From NCBI GenBank assembly GCA_003013855.2, contig ML058466.1, positions 186,001 through 250,000 of the forward strand: a DNA stretch of 64,000 nt, written 5' to 3'. The DNA comes from Liriodendron chinense (Eukaryota > Streptophyta > Magnoliopsida > Magnoliales > Magnoliaceae). Positions 21,086 through 32,440 of the stretch are shown one piece after another; within the stretch, counting starts at the first letter, position 1, and every line of letters starts with the position of its first letter. Both the position numbers and the translations under genes were made by a program. The notes under the pieces were generated by a model that did not search any database, was not told where the DNA came from, and was given only the letters and a program-made list of their open reading frames with translations.

Positions 21086-22795
21086 CTACAATGCGAGTTA
21101 AAAAAAAAAAAAATTTGAGGGTTTAAAATAAAATAAGAATTCTTCCGAGATTTAAATCTTCCGACCCACACAAAACCTGCAACAGTTGCAGACGAGTCTG
21201 GTGAGAGATATCAAAACACAGGCATCCACTGCAACCCGCACATGAAAAAAATAAATGAGTGCTGTTAAAACAGAGGCGCCCCTAATCAATACAATGCCAA
21301 ACGCAAAAAGATTCGTCCAAAAAATAAAAACAAAGACCTGGTCTTCAACTCTACAGACTACTAACAGTGATCTTAAAATCCTTACCATTGGATTTTGTTG
21401 CGTGTTTAAGCCTTTCTTGTCAAACCGCTCAATTTAATATGCCTACTGATTTAATAGTTACGGTTGACTAATTGGTATGATTTTTTGGGATAGGACCCGT
21501 TAACATCGCAACCTACAGTTTGGATGGTTAGGATTGACACACACTACGTCAATGAGTGTGTTGCACGCAAGCATGAGTATGATCCTCCATCATATTCCAG
21601 AGTGTCGTCTAAATAATGCATCATCATCTTTATTTTCTTTTTTTTCTCTAGAGGCGTTAGGTGAAAAAGTACAGAAATCAATTTTACTGCTTCAGTACGC
21701 CTCCTGTGCTCCACCACAAACATCATTGCGACCACGAGGAGTACACTAAGGAAAGTATGAATGCGAATTTTACCCAAATGCCCCCGTCTAACAGACCCTA
21801 TTACCAGAATTGTTGGGCAGAATTTCTGTTGGCATGCTGTAGAGAGAGATTATCTGGCGGGCCAATGCAGGGAAAATGCACCTAGTTGCATTTGGATTTG
21901 TTGGCATCCAAGTCATCAATATTAGGTCCAATCCACTCTTCTGCTGCTGCACAAAATTCACAGAAACCAGATGATCTTAGACATCCACATCTGGACATAT
22001 CCTCTATGAATGATCTCGTCCTTCCATATTTGCATGCCACTGACTTGACGGTTTGGATCATCCGGTAAGTTTGATTTCTCAAGCTGTCTACGAAAGAGTG
22101 GACTGGACAAATGATCGGTGCAGATAGGTGATGAGGGTAGGTTTCCATACACACAGGCCCAATCACTCTCCATAGCATACGTGGCAGAGTGTAATTGCGC
22201 CTGTTACTGATGTAAATGGTTCAAAATGCACTTGCATCAGATGATCCATAGCCATTAGGCCGGCATTCAATGCTGGAATCTGCAGAAAAATCCAATCTTC
22301 GAAACATCAGCGCTGATGACAAGGCCCACTAGATAAATCGATAAATCACCCTTCCACGTGTAGAGGGGACAGATGGCTCTACTGAATTCCGGTTCTAAGA
22401 GCTCTACTGTATCATCTCCCTAAGTTTAGGTAGTATTAGTTAATTCAGAAGCAAAAGGGGGTATTCTCGTAATTCTACAATCGACGACTTTGGGAGTGGG
22501 GAACAGTCAGCTCTGGAATCCTGCCCTTCCGTTTCGCCGTGAAACAAGGGCAGGAAATGCGTACGGCCGCGGATTTCCAAGCATTACAGTAATTTTTTTC
22601 GAATTTTTTCAAATGTTGCAGAGCGAGGAGGTAGGTTTGGTAGAATCGCAAGGATGGTAGTCCGCTGGAGTACCAGACCCTCGCGGAACTCTTCTCCATA
22701 TCTCTCCACAGATATAACAAAACCTCAAAGAAGAGCCTCCGTGGAAGCCACATTGATCGATTTTTAAAAGAAAAAAAAAAAAAAAAAACCTTTAC
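21086..22795 (-). other. Probable ICR 5' UTR intron
   Basis: The acceptor is at 21086-21090 (TTGTAG). A good donor, CGAAG|GTAAAGG, is at 22795 on the minus strand. About 1.7 kb with no recognisable gene; 22475-22753 holds a chance minus ORF. Confidence 0.5.
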
Positions 22796-23260
22796 CTTCG
22801 AACCTTCAACTCGGTTTACAGCTGCTGCAAATCCATCTAACTACGCCGATCTGAAAGAGAGGGGAAAAAAAAAAACTTCTGATTAGTTATCTTCAGACAG
22901 ATAGACATACAGAGAGGGGGCGAAGGGGAGGAAGGGAGGGAGAGGGGATTGTAAAAAGAAAGAAAGAAAGAAAAGAAGCGTTCAAAAGACTGCAGAAACC
23001 GGCATAATCAATCAACAGTAAAAGAGGCAAAGAAGTTCAAAAGGAACATCATCACGGCTAAAAGCGAACGCATGTTCTCCCATTGTCTTGAAGAAAGCAA
23101 AACGCACAGAAGCTCTTACATATACAGGCGTTTCGTCGAGAGAGAGAGAGGGAGAGAGAGAAGAGGAGAGAAGAGAGAATATGTACATTTTCTTTTCTCC
23201 CCAAATAGAGAGGAAGGGATCTCGTTCAGATCTTCGGGAGAGTTGCTTTTCGCCTTGGAT
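22796..23260 (-). promoter_or_regulatory. Probable ICR leader exon and core promoter
   Basis: On the minus strand this is strongly CT-rich (CTCTCTTCTCTCC, and another CT block at 22900-22970), as in many plant 5' UTRs. It leads into the donor at 22795. The transcription start probably lies within the CT block at 23130-23190. No clear TATA box could be assigned. Extra small leader introns are possible. Confidence 0.4.
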
Positions 23261-24390
23261 TGATGAACAGGGTTTATTTCAAGCCCAGCTCCTTCTCCTA
23301 CCCATGCACGACTCCCGAGGCGTTCTCTTTCTCCTTGTTTCAGAAGGAGAGTGCGCCGTTTGGAGTGAAAACTCAAAAGAGGTGAGACAGGAAGACACGT
23401 GCGAGTGCATCCATTTTACGCACTCATTGCACATGTGTAAACGAGCATATTTTTTAAAGATCAGATCCGTCCATTCAAGTACAGTCATCTCAAAAACCAG
23501 ATCAGTCTGATCGTAATATAGGACACGCTTGGACATATATGCAGATTTCTTGCCATTTTTTATCATCCGTTGGTTTCTTAATGAGATCTTTGATCTAGGT
23601 GTTATCATATTGGACCGAATTTTTCCAAAAAGGATTCAGAAGAATGAGGATCTAGATGACCGGCTTCGATCCGATAATATTGGCTTCATCACCAAGAGTG
23701 GGAAGCGTGCGTGAAGGAAGTGCACTCGCTCGAGTAGAGCTGGCATCGCTATAGACCAGAAGAGTGGGACCATTTCACGCCGAGGGGGAGCGGATTTTGT
23801 CCTTTCTTCCTTTCGGATTAAATTACGTTGCAAAGTGACTTTACGTCCGGAGCTGGATTCCCTGACTGAGGAATGCTACGCTACCCTTGCGGATGGGCAC
23901 ATACTCGGGCGTCACTGCATGCACGTGCCGACGTGGCAGAGGTGTGTGAGGATCACGCTGATGTAAAAATCACGCCGACGGGGACCACATCACTTTCAGG
24001 AATTTGAACGGTCGAATACAAACGAGCTATCCAGATTCAAACCATGTCTAGTGGACCACAAGAGTGTACCAGAGCATGCAACCAAGCAGCTTTGCCCGCC
24101 ATCGGAATGGCTCCACAAATATTTCAACTGTTAACGTTCAAATCTCACCTTTTCAGCCCACTTGAGTTTTGGATCCGGTTATTTTTATTTTCATATCCTA
24201 AAATGAGCTCCCAGAATGGATGGATGGTGTGGATTTATCAAGAAAACATCACTGTGTGGGCCCACCTTGGTTCCCAGAAATCCCTTCCGCGCCCCATGGG
24301 AATTGCATCGAACTGGCCCGCATCTGACATGCTGTCACGTTTTTGACATTTTCGTCATCCGCGTCACCAAAAATCCCCCGTGTCACCAAT
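23261..24390. other. Intergenic, upstream of ICR
   Basis: No gene seen. Mixed composition, only short chance ORFs; may hold distal ICR promoter sequence. Confidence 0.45.
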
Positions 24391-24763
24391 AAAAAGAGGT
24401 AAGATCCAGCAACTTTCTTGGTTATTTTTATGTGGTCGTTGGTATTCACCTGCATTGCATTTGAAACAAAGATATTAGCCAACCATGTCACAGGCCACTG
24501 CGTGTGAAGAAATATTTGTTGAAAACATGATAATAATACTATGGATGCAATCTAGGTGAGTAAACCATTCACAACAAAAAGAGGTAAGATCCAGCTACTT
24601 TCTTCGGCCTCGGTTATTTTATGTGGTGGTTGGTATTCACCTGCATTGCATTTGAAACAAAGATATTAGCCAACCATGTCACAGGCCACTGCGTGTGAAG
24701 AAATATTTGTTGAAAACATGATAATAATACTATGGATGCAATCTAGGTGAGTAAACCATTCAC
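24391..24763. repeat. 185 bp near-perfect tandem duplication
   Basis: AAAAAGAGGTAAGATCCAGC starts at 24391 and again at 24576. The copies run in register to about 24763 and differ by a small indel (CTTGG versus CTTCGGCCTCGG) and a few substitutions. No coding content. Confidence 0.9.
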
Positions 24764-24999
24764 CGTACCATACTGAGTTAAGGTGGTGCCACTATATGTA
24801 GCAAAACCGCCAGGAGAGGGGCTTTTGCAGAAAAATCCAAACCCCTTGCTTTTTTTCAGGTGAAATATGATTGACCCAGTGCACAATTCTAATACCTATA
24901 CCAAACTGAGGAAGTAGCTACAACAGAAATAAAAAGTAATAAATCCATACCTTACTCTCTTGATGCATTAGCCTATTACCACTTGCATTATATTCATCC

Positions 25000-26115
25000 G
25001 CATGTTTAGATCGTAAATTACTTTATATAAGCTACTTATAACCCAAATCATTTATCTTGGTTTCTACTTATTAAGCAGATATGTGTCAGCAACATACTTA
25101 TCAGTCCAAAAGTAGAAAAGAATATTTGGTTACCATTCTTAGGTAAGTATTTTTTACTTCCATTTTATTTGGTCCATCTATAATATCCACCATTTTTCAT
25201 ATGAGCCAACCTTCGATGAGGACCATTCTTTATGCCAAGCCCACCTTGGCCATGTCTCCAATCTGAACTATCCACCTTGTGAGGCCCACCTTCGATGTGG
25301 GCTATCCATCATGTGGGGCCACCTTGGATGTGGATTGTCTATCACGTGAGGCCCACCTTTAACGTGGATCGTCCATCATGCTAGGCCCAGCTTCGAAGTA
25401 GGCCACCCATTATGTGAGGCCCACCTTGGATGTGGGTCATTCATCATTAGGGGCAGACCTTTAATGTGAATTGTCATTTTGTGGGGCCTACCTTAATATG
25501 GATCATCCATTAGGTGGAGGCTCACCTTCAACATCCACCACCCATAACGTGGAGCCCACCTTTGATATGGATTGTCCATCATGTGGGCCCCACCTTCAAT
25601 GTGGGTCGTCCATTAAATGGGACCCACCTTAATATTGTGGATCGTCTATCATGTGAGGTCCACTTTCAATATCCACTGCCCATCATGTGGGGCCCAGCTT
25701 TGATGTGGACTATCCATCATACGGGCCCCACCTTCAATGTGGGTCATCCATCATGCAAGACTTGGCTTGGATGTCGGTTATTCATCAATAGGGGTTGACC
25801 TTTGATGTGGACCATCTATTATGTGGGCTTATGTTAATATGGGTTATCCATTGTGTAGGCCCCATCTTCAATGTAGATCGTCCATAATGTGGGACCTCCT
25901 TTGATATGAGCATTCATCACATGGAGATATGAGAGGGGGAGAGAAAAGTAGAAAAGTTAAAAGTTAAAAAGTAAGAACAGAAAACTTATGGGGATTAGTA
26001 ACTTTCATCACATAAGTTACTTTTACCATGACGCTTACCAAACTTAAGTTAAAAAGTAACTTATTTACTTAAGTTAAAAAGTTACTTACTAGGTGGTATC
26101 CAAATGGGCCCTAAT
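25000..26115 (+). mobile_element. hAT-like non-autonomous element carrying a GTGGGCCC minisatellite
   Basis: Left subterminal GTTTAGATCGTAAATTAC, then TTGGTTTCTACTTATTAAGC; right end GTTACTTACTAGGTGG then TATCCAAATGGGCCC. The ends are rich in AAGTTACTT/AAGTAACTT, and the core is a degenerate minisatellite. The same ends and core recur inverted at 56010-59210, so this is a family. The GGGCCCATTTGGAT-type terminus suggests hAT, but I could not fix an 8 bp target-site duplication. Confidence 0.5.
25190..25925 (+). repeat. Degenerate minisatellite, unit about 35-40 bp
   Basis: Roughly 20 diverged units of the form GTGGGGCCCACCTT, GATGTGG, then ATCGTCCATCAT, with many substitutions. The same unit in reverse orientation occurs at 56100-56257 and 58274-59060. 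Confidence 0.85.
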
Positions 26116-26199
26116 AAACTATTGTTATCATAAGTAAACTACTCTCATATGTATGGCATGAAACCTCGCACACTCATTCATCATCACATGATCTATGGA

Positions 26200-26860
26200 T
26201 TTTGAAAAATTAAAGTATGACTCTTAACATCTTCTTTAAATTAGATGTTTCAAAATCAGTCATGCTTATTTGTATTTTCTTAACTTATTAAATATATCAA
26301 ACTTAAATGCTTTGTAAAAATTTCAGCAACTTGATTATCGAATTTGCATTGCTACAACTTTATGTTGTCATTCTTCACAAATTCTCAAATAAAGTGATAA
26401 TCGATATTAATGTTCTCGCTCCTTTTATGAGACACTCAATTCCTCAATAAAAATATTAGCAAACTATTATTACAAAAGATTGTTGTGGGACAATCATGAG
26501 GATGGTGCATTTCATCAAGCATTTTTCTTAACCAAATGGCTTGACTTACACAAAATGCAGTTGCAACGTACTTGGTTTCAACTGTTGATAGCATATACGT
26601 ATCTTGATTTTTTAAGATCATGTGAAGCATTAGTTTCAATATAGAACTTGTAGCCCGACATGCTCTTTATATATCATCTATATCGCTGGCCCAATCATTA
26701 TCTGTGAACAAAAAAAGTCTCAATTCTTTAATAGGTGAATAAAAGATATAACGATCGAGTCATTTTAAATAGCACAAAAGTCTTTTTCTTATTTATAGAT
26801 TAAAATAATTCAAAGACTTCATATAGCAATTAAGCAACCCTACACCATACACAATATTTG
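26200..26860 (-). pseudogene. Ty1/copia RNase H fragment
   Basis: Minus-strand translation gives copia RNase H landmarks in order: FTDNDWAS (canonical YTDSDWAG), LSTVETKYVA (LSTAEAEYIA), SQAIWLRKMLDE, TTIFCNNSL (TIFCDNSS), then ENINIDYHF (KHIDIRYHF) and DNQVAEIFTK (DQVADIFTK). Stops and frameshifts interrupt it. No LTRs were seen next to it, so it is an isolated, old fragment. Confidence 0.72.
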
Positions 26861-27752
26861 GCCGTATGAATGACTTGAAGTTTGTAATATCTATTAACTC
26901 TTGTCTTTTCCCAATTTCAACCAAATTTCAAGACATCACGATCGATGATGACTTCAACGAGGATTCATATGCTGACACTCCAGCCAAGGCCAATCAAATA
27001 GTTTTCTGGTTAAGAAAATTACTTTCTAGTCAATCAAGGGCAAACACCGATGTAACGACACACAAATTTGATTATACTCGAAACGAGTGGATGCACAGGT
27101 ATTGTTTGACAACCTCAAGTGTAGGGCTACGATGTAATAATAATTCGATAAGGCCAAGATCATCCACAGGATAGAATAAGTAACAATTCCAAACACTGTA
27201 GATCTAAACTAGAACTAAAAAGCAATTGTAAATCTAAAATATAGGTTTTTAATCTAGCGAAATTAAAGTAGAGAAAATAATCAATAGAGAAGTAACCAGA
27301 GCACTAAGGATCCACTTATAATCAATCTATAATGTTGAGTTTATCAATTCAAGTTGATAACTCAATTGGAATCAAAGTTCTATTCAATCCAATTGGAAGA
27401 TCAATTCAGTTAAATCATAATTCAAAAGCCAACAAAAATATGAATTTCAAGTGATCAGTTATATATTAAAAAACGAAGTACTTAACCTGTAGAAATTACA
27501 AAGCATTTATCCTATCTGAAAATCAAGACGAACCTAAGAATTATACAGGTTAACACTCTCATACACACAAGCAATCAATCTTAAAAAATTGAAAGCATCT
27601 AAAGTAAATATAATTAATGATAAATCTAAGATTTTTCTAAAATTATCACTTCTATTCAAATCAATCACTAAAATTCATCATTTAAATCTAAAAATATTTG
27701 AATCAATTAAACTTAAAACATTATAAATTGACTACAAGCTCCATTTTTTAGT
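26861..27752. other. AT-rich intergenic, no gene seen
   Basis: No domain, repeat border or RNA gene recognised; several short chance ORFs. Confidence 0.4.
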
Positions 27753-28528
27753 CCTCACTACAATAGGAAGGGGTTTTTGCAATGCCCCAAAGCGTCACCA
27801 AAGGTTAAATAAACCTTCAATGATGTCCTTTAGCAACACGCAAGAATCTTCGCTGCCACGACCGTCGTTATTGGCTGAGTCACTAAAGACCATTACCGAC
27901 ACCCATAGAGAAGGGCATCGCACAAGGCCCATTTTATTGACAGTAAGTTTAAGCGTTGGAAAAGGTACCCATTTGTGACTCCTCAAGGGGGGTCGCAAAT
28001 AGGTAATATTAGCGACAGTAAAATGGCGTCTGGACTGCCTGCATATTTAGTGACGACCATCTTTCCATCGTAAACATTATTGTTTTTTAGATGACTTTGT
28101 TGTTATGGGCAATGACCACCACTGCATCACAAAATGTTGTATAAAATATACCAAATGTACACCTCGAGGATGTCGCTAAAGTATTTATGAAAATATTAAA
28201 AAATCTAAAATATAAAAAAATATAATATTACAATTTTTTTAGATTTTATATTTTTTTTAATATTACCTAAAAGAATTATATTAGATAGCATCAACTAAAA
28301 TAATAATAACTAAAGTACATACGACAACTATATAAAAAGCTCCCAAAAATATTAAACCTAACATTTATATAAAATAATACTAATCAAAGTAACTATTAAA
28401 TCCAAACCTTATCTTGATCAGCAAGTTAGTAACTACCAATCCTAACATGTAGTACATTATCATAACCTCAAATTTAAAGACATGTTCAATAAGTACATGA
28501 AATCCAAATTTAGCATTGTAATCGTTCC

Positions 28529-28870
28529 TTATGAGGAGCTTGGCGGGGGGTTATTTTGTTGAAATAACAATTCTTTCTTCATCTCATTGAATATAGTATT
28601 CATGCTCTCTTGTACTGTCTCATATATTCTCTTTTGCATTCTCCCTTCCATATTGTTCTCCATATCTTTAATTTTTTTCAAAAGCATTGACATAATTCTT
28701 TTCTATTGCCTCCACTCATCTTTGTTCAGCTTCTACATCCACATTGAAACAGGTTGGTTTTGCCTTCATTCTGTATCTTATACCATGTAAATATTTCTTC
28801 TTCTTCCCAAGAACATTAATAAGTATTTCATCATGTGTCAGACTACTAGCATCTGACGATGATAATGTCT
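28529..28870 (-). pseudogene. Ptta/En-Spm transposase-like C-terminal fragment
   Basis: Minus strand: SSLTHDEILINVLGKKKKYL (about 28790-28850), then after a stop/frame change an amphipathic Met/Glu-rich stretch MENNMEGRMQKRIYETVQES ending in Q-N-P-P-P-S-S-S and a stop at 28529. The pair of a VLGxKxGYxxG-like motif and a coiled C-terminus matches, from memory, the Ptta-type protein of CACTA elements. In-frame stops make it a pseudogene. Confidence 0.45.
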
Positions 28871-29093
28871 GGGTTGCTTATCCAACCATCTCCTCCTAAG
28901 AATTAAGAGAACTAGGAATAAAACAGATTAATATATAAGTAATAATACTTACAACTATAAACAAAATGCAGAGTTCAGGTAAAATCCTAATTTTTGTGAT
29001 GTTGAAGATGCACCAAATAATATTTTTCAGCAACAGTGATGTCAAGAGCTCACACTCAATTATTCAATCAAATAGAGAATTGCCCGAGTAGTT

Positions 29094-29290
29094 TTAAGTA
29101 TAGAAACATATATAAAAATCGTCACAAAATAACTCATGTAACATAGCACAGCAACCAGAGCACCTTAATGGACATACATGAAATCTAGGATAGACAATCA
29201 CACCTTTCAAGTCAGGCTTCCTTTCAAATTTTTTCTTGTTCAACCTATTCATTATCTCATTTAGGCGCTTCTTTACTCTCATGGTGCGGA
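29094..29290 (-). other. Possible exon of the CACTA remnant
   Basis: After an acceptor-like TGCATAG the minus strand encodes MRVKKRLNEIMNRL and KPDLKGVIVYP, a basic protein-like stretch. No family recognised; listed for its position upstream of the transposase-like fragment. Confidence 0.2.
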
Positions 29291-32200
29291 CCTATGCACA
29301 AGCATCACAACCAATTAGAATTAGAAGGTCATATCTCTTCGCACAATACATTTTTGCTCAGTATGTAAAAAGAAGCAAGTTGCATAATGCAAAATCATTC
29401 ATACAGAATTAGTAGATGCTGAAAATGCAATGGAATCTCAAAGGATTGATATGATCTAATTCGTAAGTTTTTTATAGAATATCTCATGTCATATTACAGG
29501 TAAACAACTCTCCACAAGTCCCTAAGAAAGAAGTGCCATAATGAGCTTTCCCTATTTGTAAACCATTTGTAAAGACAATTCAAGTTGAGACACATAGTGA
29601 AAATCATTTATGGGCAAGGAAATCAAAAGGAAAGCCATTTCCACCTATACCAAAATAGGAAATCAAAATTTTAGCAGAGCATGTCCATAGCTAGTTAGGA
29701 CTCTACATTCAGACATTATGATGTTCCAATATTTACTTAATTATTCACAAAGTGGTTCATTCTCTGGTGGATCAAATAAAATTTGAAGCATATCAGCAAC
29801 ACTAGAAAATAATCAATATGAACAGAATTGAAAGAAAATTCAACTAGAATTACTACCAAAATCTCAATTTATGAATTTATTGTGTTTGGACAAAGAATTT
29901 CATTAATAAATGCATTTGTATCATTGTTAATTTTAAGCTTGATAAACTCATAAAGAAGGAGTTCCAACTGCACAAACTCTTAAACCAATCAAGATCTAAG
30001 AAAATGCAAATTATGGAGAACTGAATTAGATCTCCCAAATGGATATCCAAAAGCAATTTGAAACTTCCAATCCAAATCACCCTAAGATTAAGCCTGACCA
30101 CTTGAAGTACATGCACCTCATAAAAAGAATATCAAATGCTGAATTTTATGAAAATAAATCTGAGCAATAATATTTTGAAGTGAAATAAGCAATAATATCT
30201 AATTTAGACAATTTGATCAAGACAACATATAACAAATTGCATACACAATCAATAGCTATGAAGCAAAAGAATTGTAAGGCCAGAAATTACAATACAGAAA
30301 TATCACGACACATAACAATAGAAAGGAACATGCCTGAACATAGTTGTACAGACCTAGAATTACCATAACATTTGCACCTAGAAGTTTCAATCTAAAATCA
30401 ACATTTGACCATCTGATTGTTGTAAGCTTTACTGCAGAATGAGGGCAATTGCTCATGTCTTGAGTTTATGCCACTGATCGTATGGCTAACAGTGTGATTG
30501 TTGCCCTAGATAATTTACTTCTGCTTGTGGATTAATCAAAGATACCACAAATTAAGCAATCTTGACATCTCAAATGCATGTTAAAGTCAAAAGCATTTGG
30601 AAAGTCATAGGTTCCTCTTTAGTTGACTTGGAGAATCTAGGACAACACAATCCTAACAGACTACTCATGCACAACTGCATGTGATGACATACATGCAACC
30701 TTTCTACGTCTGACATGTTAGAAAAAATGAATGCATAGGCAACTTTTGGACACAAACACACATACATAAAACATCCCAATTTATACAAACTCAATGCTTC
30801 GCCTGGGAATTGGTCTTTCAGTTTGAGTTTTACCCAGTAAAGTGAATGAAAACTTAACCAAATTTATAATAATTCAGCCAAATAGTGATAAAGTTAACCG
30901 ATTTTTCACAAAGAACAATGTTTGAACTCGATGATCAAGCATAGCTAGAACTACTTGACTCAGCCAAGGTCCAGGTTCAACAATGAGTTTTTAAACATTA
31001 GCTTAAAGCATAGAGGGAAAAATATCTGGATGAAACAAATATATGTAAGATATTGTAAAGCTATAAAACAAGTTGTAGCAGATACTTTGTATTTAACAAA
31101 TAACATTTTATCCACTGAAATTGTTACTCAATTGTCACCAACCATCAAATAGAACCATTTAAAACAACATATTTAATATTTTCAAATACTAGTTTCTCTA
31201 TTTTTTATGCAACATCATGTTAAAACGAGGAAAGCAAGCTTTTGGAATAGTAGATTGTATCATCTGGTACAGGGAAGATAGAAACTTAGCAAAAATAAAT
31301 AAATTTTAGCTATAAACTAAAAGATGTTACAAGTTACAACTGTTCTTTTTTTAACCAAATTTTATTGATAAAGGGGAGCTATACAATACATTCTACCCAA
31401 AGAAAGTCAAGAAACTGAAAAGAGAAAATCCACAATCCCTATGGATTTGTATTGTCTATTGAGTAACTTCTTAACGAGAACCTATTAATTTGAGATTTGA
31501 AAACTTAAAACTTAAATCGAGTCACAAAATCAGTGCCCAAGTTGAACTGCTAAAGTCAAATACTAGTAAAAAATTTAGTGAATTCTTCAAGTTCAAAAGG
31601 TTTACACATAGTTTGAATTTTTAATTCTCCATGCACTTGAACCACTTCTTAAGTACTCAATCAAGCTGAGGCTAAACCAATTCAAGTCCCCTCAGCAACT
31701 TACTCCAATACTAGGACTTCAGGGCATGCTGTTGGAGTTCCGGAATCTTCACCAACTAGTGGATATAGTTGAAGGAGAGTTAATCAATGTTTGGGTGTCT
31801 TCAAAGAAATATAATCTATAAATTTTTTTTTTTTCATTGTTGAAGGATCTAACTGTTTCTTTTTTCTTTCTCATTATTTGAGAGGGGCTACCGATGCGAC
31901 AAACTCTCTAATCAGAGTGAGGAGATTTTTTTTGGAGAAAATGGGGAAACACACAATTTCAAGTAGTATAATGATACGCCTAAATGATAGTCTATAAATA
32001 GAATAACAATCGCAAATGTCTGAGCTAAAAGACTGTCATTTTGTCTTCTGGGTATTAAACAGATATAACACCTAAAATATTTAACTCCATTACTAAAGAA
32101 TTTTAAGAGGGAATACCATTGTAATTTAGTCAAACTACATACAAATAAACAAATTAAATGATAACACTAACACAGCCATTTACAAGTCATATATATTAGA

Positions 32201-32440
32201 ATTACAGGGTATACACTTAAAAAATGTATAATCTCTTCTTTCATACTTTTAATGCACCGAAGAGCTAAAAGAACCCTTCAGTTTGTATATTACTAGGAAA
32301 GTGGCCCTAAAACTAATATGGGGCACTCTTCTCTTTTGATCGCCGGCAGACGCATAATCCGCCAACGATTCTCATATCTACTGGTGGAAAATGTGGTCCA
32401 CAAAAAAAATGTGCCGAAAATATTAACATTTCTTGTAGTG

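Larger units (their letters stand above)
27756..32440 (-). mobile_element. Probable CACTA (En/Spm-type) remnant
   Basis: Left end CACTACAATAGGAAGGGG followed by subterminal CGTC/GACG-rich sequence (about 27790-28110), typical of CACTA. About 0.8 kb inside, a minus-strand segment resembles the C-terminal part of the plant transposase-associated (Ptta/En/Spm) protein. The nearest opposing end is TTCTTGTAGTG at 32430-32440. However, only the first eight bases (CACTACAA) match between the ends, and the 3 bp flanks CCT and AAC differ. So either the element is recombinant or the two ends belong to different elements. The interior is AT-rich and decayed. Confidence 0.42.

Noticed and set aside
22475..22753. 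92-aa minus ORF in the 5' UTR intron
   Set aside because: No recognisable domain and it lies between a good donor and acceptor; likely chance.
25514..25798. 94-aa ORF rich in His/Pro/Trp
   Set aside because: Translation of the GTGGGCCC minisatellite.
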